Positions 28,718 to 41,581 of a stretch of 64,000 nucleotides of DNA are shown here, in pieces. A program made the position numbers and the translations under genes. The notes beneath the pieces were generated by a model. It saw only the letters and a list, made by a program, of their open reading frames with translations. It did not search any database and was not told where the DNA came from. Position 1 is the stretch's first letter. Every line of letters begins with the position of its first letter. This DNA comes from Halobacillus faecis (GTDB lineage Bacteria; Bacillota; Bacilli; Bacillales; Halobacillaceae): assembly GCF_007991335.1 (NCBI RefSeq), contig NZ_BJYD01000012.1, positions 1 to 64,000 of the forward strand, in the 5' to 3' direction.

Positions 28718-29434
28718 TTGCACTTCACGGATCCTATTCTCACTTACCTTCAGGTGACCGCACATACAAGACCCTTCTTGTTTTCCTGTTATGAAAAGAT
28801 CAACCACTCAAGAGCCGAGCATCATGCGTACAACAATGCCGAACGGTTTATTCACGGTCTAAGCCTCGGACAAGATTATTGGACGACCGCTTTACATACA
28901 CCCCTGAGTGTAAAGCCGCTTCTTTTTTATTATGGAATGAATCATTTCATCAAAAGCTGCCTGCTGACGGTTGACCCTGGCTATCCAGCTACAGCAAAAG
29001 TACTGGCTCATGGACTATCGACACGTAAAAGAAAAAAGCAGCATTACCGATTTTTAGAGGACGATATCCGTATCCAGCCGCATGGGTTATTTCCACATGC
29101 CGCTGCTCATTTGTTTCAATTTTCCTCAGAAAAAACAAAGATCTCCATGGATGAATTGCTGCGGCCACTTCCGGGGATGGAAGAGCTCTTTCGACTGAAG
29201 AATCCAGGTCCGATCACCATTGAAGAAGAGTGGCCTGAGCTGTTGGCCTATTTTGCTGTCCTATATAACTTAAGTATGCTCGTCCGTTATGAGGGGGAAT
29301 GGTGGGGAGAGATGGAACAGATGAAAGATCGGGAGGATTATGTATTCATCGTACATTTTTTACATTCAGCCTCTAATCGCATTCCGCAAATATTCGCTTC
29401 TTGGTTAAAAGACCAGTTTGCATCCATCTCATGA
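28718..29434 (+). CDS. yaaC: YaaC family protein
   Basis: This protein of 238 residues is recognised mainly by its place: divergent from guaB, where B. subtilis has yaaC, and by the YaaC-type start DPILTYLQVTAHTRPFLFSCY. It has no clear catalytic motif, no signal peptide and no membrane span; it is helix-rich and contains several tryptophan/tyrosine-rich turns. Function is unknown. I placed the start at a TTG (28718) because AAAGGAGG lies eight bases before it and nothing supports the longer frame. At 238 residues it is shorter than the B. subtilis protein (about 315). Confidence 0.82.
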   Translation: MHFTDPILTYLQVTAHTRPFLFSCYEKINHSRAEHHAYNNAERFIHGLSLGQDYWTTALHTPLSVKPLLFYYGMNHFIKSCLLTVDPGYPATAKVLAHGLSTRKRKKQHYRFLEDDIRIQPHGLFPHAAAHLFQFSSEKTKISMDELLRPLPGMEELFRLKNPGPITIEEEWPELLAYFAVLYNLSMLVRYEGEWWGEMEQMKDREDYVFIVHFLHSASNRIPQIFASWLKDQFASIS

Positions 29435-29453
29435 CGCAAACTGGTCTTTTGTT
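29405..29453. terminator. Shared terminator between yaaC and the HD-GYP gene
   Basis: AAAAGACCAGTTTGC pairs with GCAAACTGGTCTTTT with a 14-base loop; both sides have T-rich ends, so it may serve both convergent genes. Confidence 0.8.
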
Positions 29454-30546
29454 ATTCATAGACTTCTTCAATATGGAGGTCCAGTTGTTCTTTCAAAGGG
29501 AGGAACTGTCCGTCTTCAATGATTTGCACAAGCGGTCTTGTCGGGTTGGTCTTTTCAACGAAAATCACTTCTGCTTCGCGATGATCAGACAACCGGATCT
29601 TGGTCCCCGTAGAATAACTGGTCATTTCTTTAACTAATGCGCTGATCACTTTATGATCATAGCGGCCGAATTGCTCCTGCAGAATTTCTTCGAGCACCTT
29701 ATAGGGAGACTGTTTCCTTCGGTACATCCTCTCAGAAGTCATGGCGTGGTACATATCACAAACAGCGATAATCTGGCTGAACGGATGAATTTTATCCTCA
29801 CTGACTCCTAAAGGGTAGCCTGTCCCATCCAATCGCTCATGGTGTTGCAAGATAGCAACCTTGGCGTGGTTGCTCAAGGAAGAGATCTTTTCTACGTTAC
29901 GATAACTGTAAGTCGGATGGCTTTTCACCATTTCATACTCTCTCTCTGTTAAAGGGGCCTCTTTCCACGTAATTCGTTCACTGATTTTAGCCATTCCACT
30001 ATCTGCAAGGAGTCCGGCTAAACCGACTTGAATCCATTCACCGTAATTGTATCCCATTTTTGATGCCACATAACTAGATAATAGCCCCATCGCTACACTG
30101 TGATGATAGATGTAATTCTTACTGGACGTATAATGATGGAGCGAGAAAACTTCGTGTCCTGCAGAATCGACGGCTCTCTCAAGGAGGGGAACCATCACTT
30201 TTCGAATCGTGCTGATATTTACAGGTGATCCCCCTTGCCAGGAAGTGAACCATTTTTTGTACTCCTGCACAGCAGCTAAGTAAGATTCGAAAAAAGGAAG
30301 AACCGGTTCCTCTGAACGCAGGTCCTGATCTGGTTCCTCTTTTTCTGTCGTTTCGGAAACAATGAAAAGCGAACCGTCCGATCGACGATTGGAGACTTCA
30401 ACGGTATCAATGCTAAATTTTTTCAGTACATCAATATGGAGGGGTTGAAGGGTCGTGTTTTTGGAAACGATCGGTCGGTTTGTCTGGCCCATGACGTCTT
30501 TCGTCAAGAGACAACCTGGTTCCAATTGTGATGTAGCTACCCTCAT
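29452..30546 (-). CDS. HD-GYP domain protein with degenerate HD motif
   Basis: This 364-residue protein has an N-terminal domain starting MRVATSQLEPGCLLTKDVMG, typical of Firmicute HD-GYP proteins, and a C-terminal HD-GYP domain. It keeps YHHSVAMG (H148, H149), KSHP (H210), HHERLDGTGYP (235-245) and the downstream CDMYHAMTSER segment. The expected HD pair is replaced by AD (A181-D182, in LLADSGMAKI). HD-GYP proteins degrade cyclic di-GMP with a metal centre that normally uses this histidine, so activity may be lost or altered. The start was set at the inner ATG with AAAGGTGG upstream. It sits between yaaC and gyrA, where B. subtilis has an rRNA operon. Confidence 0.88.
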   Translation of the reverse strand: MRVATSQLEPGCLLTKDVMGQTNRPIVSKNTTLQPLHIDVLKKFSIDTVEVSNRRSDGSLFIVSETTEKEEPDQDLRSEEPVLPFFESYLAAVQEYKKWFTSWQGGSPVNISTIRKVMVPLLERAVDSAGHEVFSLHHYTSSKNYIYHHSVAMGLLSSYVASKMGYNYGEWIQVGLAGLLADSGMAKISERITWKEAPLTEREYEMVKSHPTYSYRNVEKISSLSNHAKVAILQHHERLDGTGYPLGVSEDKIHPFSQIIAVCDMYHAMTSERMYRRKQSPYKVLEEILQEQFGRYDHKVISALVKEMTSYSTGTKIRLSDHREAEVIFVEKTNPTRPLVQIIEDGQFLPLKEQLDLHIEEVYE

Positions 30547-30698
30547 GGCAACATACCACCTTTCACTAGTTTCTTTATGTAAAAGCATGTCGAACCTCAA
30601 CAATAAATCTAGTTCTATATTACCACGAAAAATTCATTAAAATAGCAAATATTTAAAAAATAATGGGTGGTTATGAATCTGGTCCTCCTCCATATATA

Positions 30699-30734
30699 AA
30701 AAAGTCGCCTGTCGAAATAGATCGACAGGCGACG
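30699..30734 (-). terminator. Terminator of gyrA
   Basis: GTCGCCTGTCGA pairs with TCGACAGGCGAC on the minus strand, followed by six T. Confidence 0.92.
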
Positions 30735-30755
30735 GATCAAGGAAGTTTGTTTTAC

Positions 30756-33311
30756 TTATGATTCATCTGAATCTTCTACTGTTGGGTCTTCTGATGTTTC
30801 GGCATTTTCTTCAGAAGCTTCATCTTGAGATTCCGCTTCTTTTTCTAATGCTTCTTCGACCAATTCTTCCTCTTCTTTTTCTGACTCGACACGAGCGACA
30901 GTGGCGACTTCTTCTCCTTCTCCAAGACGAATCAAGCGTACACCCTGTGTGTTCCGTCCGGTTTCAGAGATACTTTCCATCGACATACGGATTAAGACAC
31001 CACTCTCTGTAATGATCATGATATCTTCTTCACCATTAATGGCTTTCGTAGCGACGACCTGGCCATTTTTATCTGTCAGATTACACGTAATGATTCCTTT
31101 ACCACCACGGTTGGTAATCCGGTATTCGTCAGCTGGGGTGCGTTTTCCATAGCCTTTGCTCGTGACCGTGAGCACTTGCAGAGAATCATCAAGGATTTCC
31201 ATGGATACGACTTTGTCGTCTTCACGGAGGGAGATCCCTTTGACACCTGCGGCTGTACGACCCATGGCACGGATTTGATCTTCATTGAAACGGATCAAGT
31301 AACCGTTTTGCGTTCCGATCATGATATCTTTCGATCCATCCGTCAGACGGACAGAAATCAGCTCATCATCTTCACGCAGGCCGAGAGCGATCAGACCACC
31401 TTTTCGGATATTCGCAAATTGGGAGAGCGTCGTCCGTTTCGTGATTCCGTTCTTCGTTGTAAAGACAAGGTACCAGTCATCAACGAAATCTTCAACGGAG
31501 ATGACAGCATTGATCCACTCATCACGTTCAACATTCAACATGTTGATGATTGGAATCCCTTTAGCCGTTCGGCTGAATTCCGGTACTTCATAACCCTTGG
31601 CTTTATATACTTTCCCTTTATTTGAGAAGAAAAGCAGAGTATTGTGTGTCGAAGTGGACAACAGGTGTTCGACGAAGTCCTCTTCATGCGTACCCATGCC
31701 CTGAACACCTCGTCCGCCTCTGCGCTGTGAACGATACGTGGATGCTGGAAGGCGTTTGACATAGCCCTGGTGAGTGACCGTAACGATGACCGTCTCTTCA
31801 GGGATCAAGTCCTCATCCTCGATAAAGTCTGTTCCGCCAAGGACGATTTCTGTACGGCGCTCATCATTGTAACGCTCCTTCACATCAAGCAGTTCTTCAC
31901 GAATGATTTCAAGAACCTTTTCATCATCAGCAAGGATGGCTTTCAATTCTTGAATCAATTTCATAACTTCTTGATATTCATCCTCAATCTTTTCACGCTC
32001 TAAACCTGTCAAACGCTGCAGACGCATATCAAGAATCGCTTGGGCCTGCTTTTCAGAAAGACCGAAGCGCTCCATCAAACCGGTACGTGCAATTTCAGTC
32101 GTTTGAGATTCACGAATCAGTGAAATCACTTCATCCAGGTGGTCAAGCGCAATGCGCAGACCAGCAAGAATATGCGCACGAGCTTCTGCTTTTCTAAGTT
32201 CGTATTCGGTACGGCGGCGAATGACAACTTTTTGGTGTTCCAAATAGTGCTCAAGGCACTGTTTCAAGTTGAGCACTTTCGGGTGCCCGTTGACGAGTGC
32301 GAGCATATTGATACCGAAAGTTGATTGCAGGGCCGTCATTTTGTAAAGGTTGTTGAGAAGGACGTTCGGATTAACATCACGGCGTAATTCAATAACGATA
32401 CGCATACCATTACGGTCCGACTCATCACGAAGATCGGTAATGCCGTCGATTTTCTTATCGCGGGCAAGATCGGCAATTTTTTCAACAAGCCGGGCTTTGT
32501 TCACCTGATAAGGAAGCTCGTGCACGATTAAACGGGCTTTGCCGTTTGCTTGTTCTTCAATTTCTACATCCGCACGGACCGTGATGGAGCCTTTCCCTGT
32601 TTCATAGGCTTTGCGAATGCCACTTAAGCCGAGAATTTTACCAGCTGTCGGGAAGTCCGGACCATAAATATGGTTTTCCATCAATTCCTGGATAGTAATA
32701 TCCGGGTCTTTACTGAGCGCGAGCACCGCATCAATCACCTCGCCAAGCTGGTGAGGTGGGATGTTTGTCGCCATTCCGACCGCAATCCCTGAACCACCGT
32801 TGACGAGCAAGTTCGGAAACTTGGATGGAAGCACTACAGGTTCCCGCTCTGTTCCATCGTAGTTGTCGTTATAATCAATCGTATCCTTGTTGATGTCCCT
32901 TAGAATTTCCATGGAAATCTTGGACATACGTGCTTCCGTATAACGCATGGCGGCTGCAGCATCTCCATCTACCGAACCGAAGTTTCCGTGTCCATCGACG
33001 AGCATGTACCGGTAGTTGAAGTCCTGTGCCATACGCACCATCGTGTCATAGACTGCAGAGTCCCCGTGGGGGTGGTACTTACCGATGACTTCCCCTACGA
33101 TACGTGCTGACTTTTTGTAAGCTTTATCGGCATGCATACCAAGGTCATGCATCGCATATAAAATCCTTCTGTGTACAGGTTTCAGGCCGTCTCTGACATC
33201 AGGAAGGGCACGAGCCACGATGACACTCATCGCATAATCCAGGAATGAAGTTCGCATTTCGTGACTGATGTTGACTTCCTGTACGCGCGGACGTTCGGGT
33301 TGATCCACCAT
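30756..33311 (-). CDS. gyrA: DNA gyrase subunit A
   Basis: This 851-residue subunit carries the catalytic tyrosine Y124 ([11 protein letters not shown]), the quinolone region [10 protein letters not shown] with S85 and D89 in the usual sensitive form, a GyrA-box [10 protein letters not shown] in the C-terminal beta-pinwheel, and an acidic Glu/Ser-rich tail of about 40 residues. It introduces negative supercoils with GyrB. The ATG follows AGGAGG. It lies 80 bases after gyrB. Confidence 0.98.
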   Translation of the reverse strand: MVDQPERPRVQEVNISHEMRTSFLDYAMSVIVARALPDVRDGLKPVHRRILYAMHDLGMHADKAYKKSARIVGEVIGKYHPHGDSAVYDTMVRMAQDFNYRYMLVDGHGNFGSVDGDAAAAMRYTEARMSKISMEILRDINKDTIDYNDNYDGTEREPVVLPSKFPNLLVNGGSGIAVGMATNIPPHQLGEVIDAVLALSKDPDITIQELMENHIYGPDFPTAGKILGLSGIRKAYETGKGSITVRADVEIEEQANGKARLIVHELPYQVNKARLVEKIADLARDKKIDGITDLRDESDRNGMRIVIELRRDVNPNVLLNNLYKMTALQSTFGINMLALVNGHPKVLNLKQCLEHYLEHQKVVIRRRTEYELRKAEARAHILAGLRIALDHLDEVISLIRESQTTEIARTGLMERFGLSEKQAQAILDMRLQRLTGLEREKIEDEYQEVMKLIQELKAILADDEKVLEIIREELLDVKERYNDERRTEIVLGGTDFIEDEDLIPEETVIVTVTHQGYVKRLPASTYRSQRRGGRGVQGMGTHEEDFVEHLLSTSTHNTLLFFSNKGKVYKAKGYEVPEFSRTAKGIPIINMLNVERDEWINAVISVEDFVDDWYLVFTTKNGITKRTTLSQFANIRKGGLIALGLREDDELISVRLTDGSKDIMIGTQNGYLIRFNEDQIRAMGRTAAGVKGISLREDDKVVSMEILDDSLQVLTVTSKGYGKRTPADEYRITNRGGKGIITCNLTDKNGQVVATKAINGEEDIMIITESGVLIRMSMESISETGRNTQGVRLIRLGEGEEVATVARVESEKEEEELVEEALEKEAESQDEASEENAETSEDPTVEDSDES

Positions 33312-33391
33312 TCTTTTACCTCCTAGTTACCTAAAAGGGGAAAGGAAATGTTCGCCTCCCTTTCCCACTCTTTCATGACATTTGTTTTATA

Positions 33392-35323
<1,932 letters not shown>

Positions 35324-35379
35324 CTACATTTCTCAAGTGGTTTATCTCTAATCCCTTACGTCTCTCATCTATCGGTATA

Positions 35380-35664
35380 TTAAAAATCGGACTCTTCCGA
35401 GAAGTCTTCCAGTTTGTTCAGTGTGGTCATCATGTTCGCCCGCTTCTTCAAGGTATAGACAGATAGTGGGCTGAAATAGATGACATCATTCGTGATCACA
35501 ATCGATTTCGCCTGGTGGTCTTCCGTTTCAATGACCTGCTTTTCCTTACGTTGGTTATGAATCATTTCCTCGATGATGGAAGAAGATGAAATCAAACTAT
35601 TATCAATAATTGCCACGACATCCTTCGACTGGATGACGTGATCATCCCCAATATGAATGAACAA
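35380..35664 (-). CDS. remB: Extracellular matrix regulator RemB (DUF370)
   Basis: This 94-residue DUF370 protein begins MFIHIGDDHVIQSKDVVAIID, the signature of YaaB/RemB. In B. subtilis RemA and RemB activate matrix genes (eps, tapA) and osmoprotectant genes, RemA binding DNA as a ring. It lies between recF and gyrB in the standard order. There is only a small gap on either side, suggesting co-transcription with recF-gyrB. The name rests on conserved order and family signature; whether it controls a biofilm matrix here is unknown. Confidence 0.93.
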   Translation of the reverse strand: MFIHIGDDHVIQSKDVVAIIDNSLISSSSIIEEMIHNQRKEKQVIETEDHQAKSIVITNDVIYFSPLSVYTLKKRANMMTTLNKLEDFSEESDF

Positions 35665-35673
35665 TTCGCCACC

Positions 35674-36792
35674 TCATTTCTCTACGTCTATGGTTCCTTC
35701 TTTGACACGGAAAATCTCCGCTTGTTTCAGTGCTTCATGTTCAATTCCATCAATACTCGTTGTAGAAACGAACGTCTGTACTTTCCCTTGAATCGTATGA
35801 AGCAGATGCGATTGTCTGAAGTCATCCAGTTCACTAAGTACGTCATCAAGAAGCAAAATCGGATATTCCCCTACTTCACTATGAATCAGTTCAATTTCAG
35901 CGAGTTTCAAAGACAAAGCCGTCGTCCGCTGCTGGCCCTGCGACCCATACGTTTGGACATCTTTTCCGTTCACGTAAAAAACCAGGTCATCCCTGTGTGG
36001 TCCTGCCAACGTGGTCCCGCGTTCCACTTCTTTTGATTCAATTTCTGCAAACTTTTCAGAGAATGTATCTTTTATTGTTTCCAAATTCATATCCTCTGAT
36101 ACTCGCACACTTGCATCATAAGCAATTTCCAGCTTCTCCAACTGGCGACTGATTCCTTCGTGGATCGGTGTCGCCCATGACCTTAGAAGCTGCAGGAATT
36201 TGAACCGTCGTTCGACAATCGTCGTAGCATGCTCGATCAGCTGCTCTGTCAAAACACCAAGCATTGTCCGGTCCGCTCCCGGCTTCCGCTGCAAATCTTT
36301 CAACAGGTGGTTTCGTTGCCTGAGAATCTTCTGATATTGACCTAAGTGATAAATATATGTGGGTTGTATTTGGCCGATTTCCATGTCAATAAACCGACGA
36401 CGCACCTGAGGACTCCCTTTTACAAGATTGAGATCCTCAGGTGCAAACATCACCACGTTCAAAGCGCCGATGTAGTCGCTCAGACGCTTTTGCTCAATAT
36501 GATTCAACTTCGCTTTTTTCCCCTTTTTAGAGACAATGATCTCAAGAGGAAAGCGACGATTCCGTTTAAAGATACTCCCCTTTATTTTACCATACTCTTC
36601 ATCCCACTGTATGAGTTCTTTATCTCTAGGTGTACGATGGGATCTTGTAAAAGCGAGGACATAGATCGCTTCCATCAAATTGGTTTTTCCCTGGGCATTT
36701 TCACCAATGATGACATTGATCTTATGGTCGAACGTCAATGAGAGCTCATCATAGTTCCTGAACGAACGTAATGATAACTCATGGATATACAT
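35674..36792 (-). CDS. recF: DNA replication and repair protein RecF
   Basis: This 372-residue SMC-like ATPase has Walker [16 protein letters not shown], the signature [18 protein letters not shown] and Walker [13 protein letters not shown]. It acts in gap repair with RecO and RecR (recR is also in this window). The start is the ATG 15 bases after the yaaA stop; the upstream site is weak (TTAGGTCAGG), so coupling to yaaA is likely. Confidence 0.97.
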   Translation of the reverse strand: MYIHELSLRSFRNYDELSLTFDHKINVIIGENAQGKTNLMEAIYVLAFTRSHRTPRDKELIQWDEEYGKIKGSIFKRNRRFPLEIIVSKKGKKAKLNHIEQKRLSDYIGALNVVMFAPEDLNLVKGSPQVRRRFIDMEIGQIQPTYIYHLGQYQKILRQRNHLLKDLQRKPGADRTMLGVLTEQLIEHATTIVERRFKFLQLLRSWATPIHEGISRQLEKLEIAYDASVRVSEDMNLETIKDTFSEKFAEIESKEVERGTTLAGPHRDDLVFYVNGKDVQTYGSQGQQRTTALSLKLAEIELIHSEVGEYPILLLDDVLSELDDFRQSHLLHTIQGKVQTFVSTTSIDGIEHEALKQAEIFRVKEGTIDVEK

Positions 36793-36807
36793 AGAGGAAC
36801 GCCTGAC

Positions 36808-37029
36808 CTAAGCTTCTTTGACGACAGTGAAGCTGCCGAACTCTTCAACTTCTACTGTATCGCCCACATACAGTTTGCGGCCACGACGATTATCAGGTTC
36901 TCCATTTACGAGAACTTCAAATTCCGACAAGAAAATTTTCACCATTCCACCAGATTCGACAATATTAGCTAATTTTAAAAACTTGCCTAATGGAATGTAT
37001 TCTGTATTGATACCGATCTCTTCGTTCAT
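36808..37029 (-). CDS. yaaA: S4 domain protein YaaA
   Basis: This 73-residue protein is an S4-like RNA-binding fold: GKFLKLANIVESGGMVKIFL, VLVNGEPDNRRGRKL and VGDTVE are hallmark parts. In B. subtilis YaaA (RlbA) is linked to ribosome assembly. It sits between dnaN and recF, coupled closely to recF. The gap to dnaN is unusually large (about 350 bases) and includes the dnaN terminator, so yaaA-recF may have its own promoter. No other domain is present. Confidence 0.94.
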   Translation of the reverse strand: MNEEIGINTEYIPLGKFLKLANIVESGGMVKIFLSEFEVLVNGEPDNRRGRKLYVGDTVEVEEFGSFTVVKEA

Positions 37030-37323
37030 ATCATTTCACCCTATTTCATGAATTCACCTATCTTTCATTTTACTAAAGATAGATGTGTAAAGAAAGTGTG
37101 AGACAACGAAACAGGTCTGTGTGCCTTATCCAACTTTTGTTCGTTGACATTTTAACCTTCCCCCTGCCTCATTCTTCCATACTGCGCTCACTTTCGAGTT
37201 TCCCTGTTCAAACCAAAAACTTAGGCACCTAAATATGTAGTGCTGCGAAAACGAACAGTTATTAACATACTCAAACGCTGCTTTCAGATTCTACCTGGTA
37301 GGACATATAAATCTGACCCATAA
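37030..37323. other. Gap between dnaN terminator and yaaA
   Basis: About 290 bases with no supported gene. It probably contains a promoter for yaaA-recF; I see no clear repeat or RNA. Confidence 0.4.
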
Positions 37324-37361
37324 GAAAAGGTGCTCTATGAAAAACATAAAGCACCTTTTTA
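37324..37361 (-). terminator. Terminator of dnaN
   Basis: AAAGGTGCTTTATG pairs with CATAGAGCACCTTT on the minus strand, with T runs. Confidence 0.85.
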
Positions 37362-37381
37362 CCTTTACCTGTTTCTGAAAT

Positions 37382-38521
37382 TTAATAAGTTCTAACTGGA
37401 AGAATCAACTGTAAAATTTGGTCGTCATCGACGGGGCGAATTAAGAATGGACGCATCGCTCCCGTAAACTCGACTTTAACTTGGTCATAATCGACCGCCT
37501 TTAGTGCATCCATCATGTATTTTGCACTGAAAGAAATCTTTAGATCTTCTCCATCGACATCATTGGCCATCACTTCTTCGACAACATTCCCTACTTCCGG
37601 GGAATTCCCTGTAATTTCAAGATGATTGTCTTCTTTTGTAATTAAACGCACGACATTGTTGCGATTCTCTTTCGCTAGAAGAGACGCGCGGTCCACTGAC
37701 TGTAGAAGTTCCTTTGTATCAATCTTAACGATGGTTTTGCTTTGTTCAGGAATTAAACGGGAGGTTTCCGGATAATTTCCATCAAGCAAGCGGGAAAGGA
37801 AGTACAGGTGTTTTGTACGGAATAAGACCTGATTTTCTGTCACACTCACTTCAATAGTATCTTCAGAATCATCAAGAATTTTGTTTAATTCAGTCAAACT
37901 CTTACCAGGAATGACTATGGCAGGTAAAGACTTACCTTCAGGTTGTTCCAAAGGGATTTTACGTGAAGCTAGTCGATGGCTGTCGGTCGCAATAAATTCA
38001 AGGTTTCCGTCCTCAAGTTTCACATGAACACCTGTAAGAATTGGTCTTGTTTCAGATGTTGATACTGCAAAAACAGTCTGGCGAATTAAATTTTTCAAAA
38101 GATCAATGGGCAGTTCAAAGCTTTCATCTGTGTGAAGCTGCGGAAGTTGAGGGTACTCTTCTGGATCTTGTCCATTTAAGTGGAATTCTGCATTCCCAGA
38201 ACGGATGGTGACGTTCCGAGTATGGTCACTTTCTATTTCGACTGTATTTTGAGGAAGTTTACGCACAATATCAGGGAAATATTTAGCTTGAAGAACAATG
38301 CTCCCAGGTTCGATATTTTCTACATAAACAATTCCATCTTCTTCACTAGGAATGAAAGATTCAATGGAGATATCTGAATCACTACCTGTTAATTTAATAC
38401 CTTCTTCACTTGCTTCCAATTTCATCCCTGTAAGAATTGGAATTGTTGTTCTGGAAGAGATGGCTTTCATGACGTTTTGAACACTATTGATCAGTTGATC
38501 CCTTTGGATAACGAATTTCAT
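37382..38521 (-). CDS. dnaN: DNA polymerase III beta sliding clamp
   Basis: This 379-residue beta clamp has three repeated domains and ends MRPFLIRPVDDDQILQLILPVRTY, the characteristic family C-terminus. It encircles DNA and tethers polymerase III. AGGAGG lies upstream of the ATG. The 170-base gap to dnaA is the downstream oriC part. Confidence 0.98.
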   Translation of the reverse strand: MKFVIQRDQLINSVQNVMKAISSRTTIPILTGMKLEASEEGIKLTGSDSDISIESFIPSEEDGIVYVENIEPGSIVLQAKYFPDIVRKLPQNTVEIESDHTRNVTIRSGNAEFHLNGQDPEEYPQLPQLHTDESFELPIDLLKNLIRQTVFAVSTSETRPILTGVHVKLEDGNLEFIATDSHRLASRKIPLEQPEGKSLPAIVIPGKSLTELNKILDDSEDTIEVSVTENQVLFRTKHLYFLSRLLDGNYPETSRLIPEQSKTIVKIDTKELLQSVDRASLLAKENRNNVVRLITKEDNHLEITGNSPEVGNVVEEVMANDVDGEDLKISFSAKYMMDALKAVDYDQVKVEFTGAMRPFLIRPVDDDQILQLILPVRTY

Positions 38522-38544
38522 TTTGAATACACTCCTCCTACTTG

Positions 38545-38697
38545 AGCATATATTAATTATTTTTATATAAAATGTAGTAATAGTACTAGTATGGGCTGTG
38601 GAAATGTGGATAACAAGGGTGAACGTTTATTTCACGAGGTTATCCACATGTGGATAGGGTGTTGATGAACGTGCAACCCTATTCACATTATCCACTA
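38545..38697. other. oriC: oriC, downstream part (between dnaA and dnaN), with unwinding element
   Basis: Two exact DnaA boxes (TGTGGATAA at 38605-38613 and TTATCCACA at 38640-38648) and near-matches at 38649-38657 and 38688-38696 lie beside a triplet stretch. On the minus strand, after the TTTCCACAG box, the sequence reads TACTAGTACTATTACTAC (about 38573-38592), the DnaA-trio pattern, and then an AT-only stretch (38547-38572). This matches the B. subtilis incC/DUE layout. Confidence 0.9.
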
Positions 38698-40050
38698 GTG
38701 AGATTTTAACTGTTCTCGGATTTCATCCAATTCTTTTTGCAGCTGTTGATCATCGGCAACCATTTTTGAGATTTTTTCGTGAGCATGAATGACGGTTGTA
38801 TGATCGCGCCCTCCAAACTCTTCTCCAATTTTCGGTAACGAGAAATCCGTAAGCTCTCTCGATAGATACATGGCAATTTGCCGCGGAAAGGCTACCGATT
38901 TTGTCCGTTTCTTTGCTGGAAAATCTTCCAGTCTCACATTATATTTTTCACCGACCATTTCCTGGATGGCTTCTATTGTAATGACCTTAGGTTTCGAGCT
39001 TGGAATGATGTCTTTCAAAGCTTCTGCCGCAAGTGATGCGTTAATATCACTATTAATTAATGAAGAGTAGGCAACGACACGGATCAGCGCACCTTCAAGT
39101 TCGCGGATGTTTGTATCAATTTGATTGGCGATGTACAGCATTACTTCGTTCGGGATATCCAATCCTTCCGCTTTTGCCTTTTTACGAAGGATGGCGATTC
39201 TCGTTTCCAGATCAGGCGGAGTAATGTCTGTGATCAGCCCCCATTCAAATCGTGAACGCAGACGATCTTCCAGTGTAGGGATTTCTTTTGGCGGACGGTC
39301 ACTGGAAATGACAATCTGCTTGCTTTCTTCATGGAGTGTATTAAACGTATGGAAGAATTCTTCCTGCGTTTGTTCTTTTCCAGCTAAGAACTGGATATCA
39401 TCTATTAAAAGCACGTCGACACTTCGGTATTTATTACGGAAGTTGACGGCTTTATTGTCTCTGATTGAATTAATGAATTCATTTGTAAACTTTTCTGATG
39501 ATAAATAAACGACTTTGGCATTTGGATTATGATCGAGTACATAATGGCCGATCGCATGCATTAAGTGCGTTTTACCAAGCCCTACGCCACCATAAATAAA
39601 CAATGGGTTATAGGCTTTGGCTGGCGCTTCTGCGACAGCTAAGGAAGCCGCATGAGCGAAACGGTTGCCTGAACCGATGACAAAGGTATCGAAGGTATAT
39701 TTGGAATTCAACATGCTTTGCGGTGATTCTTCGTTTCCATTGTTTTTTACATTCGGTACTTTTTTAGATGAGAGTTTCACATCTTCTAATGAGTCATCTT
39801 TCGATTCCGGAATAATGAACTTTGTATCAAGTTCCGCCCCCGTCACTTCATATAAAGTTTCCGTAATCAAACTCTCATATTGATTTTCAAGCCAATCTCT
39901 GGCGAATTCATTCGGAGCAACGATCGTCAGCGTATTTTCGTTCAAAGAATCTGCTTTAGTTGCTTTCAACCATGTTTCGAAGCTCGGTTTGCTGATTTTT
40001 TCTTTAATCTGCTCGAGCGTATTGTTCCATAATTCGTTGATGTTCTCCAA
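38695..40050 (-). CDS. dnaA: Chromosomal replication initiator DnaA
   Basis: This 451-residue initiator has domain I ([20 protein letters not shown]), a linker, the AAA+ module ([26 protein letters not shown]) and the domain IV DNA-binding helix-turn-helix [15 protein letters not shown]. The start is a TTG with GAGGGGTG eight bases upstream, an uncommon start for dnaA. It acts at the DnaA boxes on both sides of its own gene. The stop overlaps a DnaA-box-like sequence. Confidence 0.98.
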   Translation of the reverse strand: MENINELWNNTLEQIKEKISKPSFETWLKATKADSLNENTLTIVAPNEFARDWLENQYESLITETLYEVTGAELDTKFIIPESKDDSLEDVKLSSKKVPNVKNNGNEESPQSMLNSKYTFDTFVIGSGNRFAHAASLAVAEAPAKAYNPLFIYGGVGLGKTHLMHAIGHYVLDHNPNAKVVYLSSEKFTNEFINSIRDNKAVNFRNKYRSVDVLLIDDIQFLAGKEQTQEEFFHTFNTLHEESKQIVISSDRPPKEIPTLEDRLRSRFEWGLITDITPPDLETRIAILRKKAKAEGLDIPNEVMLYIANQIDTNIRELEGALIRVVAYSSLINSDINASLAAEALKDIIPSSKPKVITIEAIQEMVGEKYNVRLEDFPAKKRTKSVAFPRQIAMYLSRELTDFSLPKIGEEFGGRDHTTVIHAHEKISKMVADDQQLQKELDEIREQLKSH

Positions 40051-40229
40051 ATTGTTTCACCCCTCTCTGTTTCAGTGGAAAACAAAAAAACCTTTCGTTC
40101 TCTTTTTCGAACGTAGCAAAAGGATCGAAAGGTATTCGTATAAGGTTTGTATAATAGATTTCGTTAAAAAACCTCTGATCGGATGTGGATGCCCGAAAGT
40201 TGATTTTACTAGAGTTCTAGAAAGTTATT

Positions 40230-40485
40230 TTCAATATCCACATTCTTGTGCATAACTACATAAACAGGTGTGTTAATAACTGTCCACACGTTATCCACAA
40301 TCTGTGGAAAAGATTTTATGTCTTCAGAAGTCATTCACGGTTAAACACAAATATAATACCAGATAAAAACGGCAGTTGCAATGGTTCACGGTAACTTATC
40401 CACAATTCCAATGCCTTGTAGACAAAACTCATCCACAACACTATATTTTGTGATTTTCTTGTCGATATTTGTTGTGGACAGTAGA
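40230..40485. other. oriC: oriC, upstream part (DnaA-box region between rpmH and dnaA)
   Basis: Exact TTATCCACA boxes at 40291-40299 and 40396-40404, and near-matches at 40234-40242, 40247-40255, 40303-40311, 40429-40437 and 40473-40481 give a dense cluster. This is the incAB-type region of the bipartite origin. No gene lies between 40051 and 40720. Confidence 0.9.
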
Positions 40486-40631
40486 AAAGGCAGGTTTAAA
40501 TTATACACAGATCCTGTGAATGTTCGCCAGGGGGAGATTTTGTTCGCTTATTTTTGAAGGTTGACCAACTTGTTATAGTACAGGTCTGTTATATAACGGA
40601 GAGGATCTTTAAAAGGACACTCTTAAAATAA

Positions 40632-40858
<227 letters not shown>

Positions 40859-40859
<1 letters not shown>

Positions 40860-40891
40860 GCCACTGAAAACAATCAGTGGTCTTTTTTTCA
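40859..40891 (+). terminator. Terminator after rpmH
   Basis: GGCCACTGA pairs with TCAGTGGTC and is followed by seven T. It may only reduce read-through into rnpA. Confidence 0.8.
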
Positions 40892-41114
40892 GTATAATGG
40901 TCAAAAGAGGGGGCGGATCTTCGTCCCTCTTTTGTTTTTTATAGAAAAGAAAAACGTAGAATCTTAAATCAAACTTTGATCGCCAAGAAAGACGAGAGAA
41001 GGATAAAAAGAGATGTTTTCCTACATAATGGTGAAAAGATCTCTCGCTGGGAGAATAGTGGAAGGCAAAACGGTCTGCCCAAGCCATCTTGTATGTGATT
41101 TTGGAGGGTGTTCG

Positions 41115-41468
41115 ATGAAAAAAGCTTATCGTATTAAAAAAAATGAAGACTTTCAAAAGGTTTTTCGTCGCGGGCAGTCGTTCGCCAATCGCCAGTTGGT
41201 CCTTTATTATATGAAAAAGGAAGAGCAATCCCATTTTAGAATCGGCTTATCCGTCAGCAAGAAGATTGGTCATGCCGTCATGCGGAACCAGATCAAGCGG
41301 TATTTGCGTCAGGCTTTTCATGAACTGGAGGCAGACATACAGCCGAATTATGATCTTGTCATCATTGCACGGAAACCGACCAACCAAATGGAATTTCATG
41401 AGATAAAGAAGAGCCTGACCCATGTGTTATCAAGGTCAAAGCTATTAAATAAAAAAATTCGCACGTAA
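41115..41468 (+). CDS. rnpA: Ribonuclease P protein component
   Basis: This 117-residue basic protein has the RNase P motif [14 protein letters not shown] and the [16 protein letters not shown] start. It assists RNase P RNA in trimming tRNA 5' ends. The start is the ATG after TTGGAGGGTG, 34 codons inside the open frame. Confidence 0.97.
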   Translation: MKKAYRIKKNEDFQKVFRRGQSFANRQLVLYYMKKEEQSHFRIGLSVSKKIGHAVMRNQIKRYLRQAFHELEADIQPNYDLVIIARKPTNQMEFHEIKKSLTHVLSRSKLLNKKIRT

Positions 41469-41581
41469 TCATATAGAATTATGGTATCAACTAATGCTAA
41501 ACTTATGATTGTCGTATAGTCATTCATCGGTTTGTATTTAAAAAAAGATAGAAGAGCGATTTCAGTAAGGAGGAAGGAACG

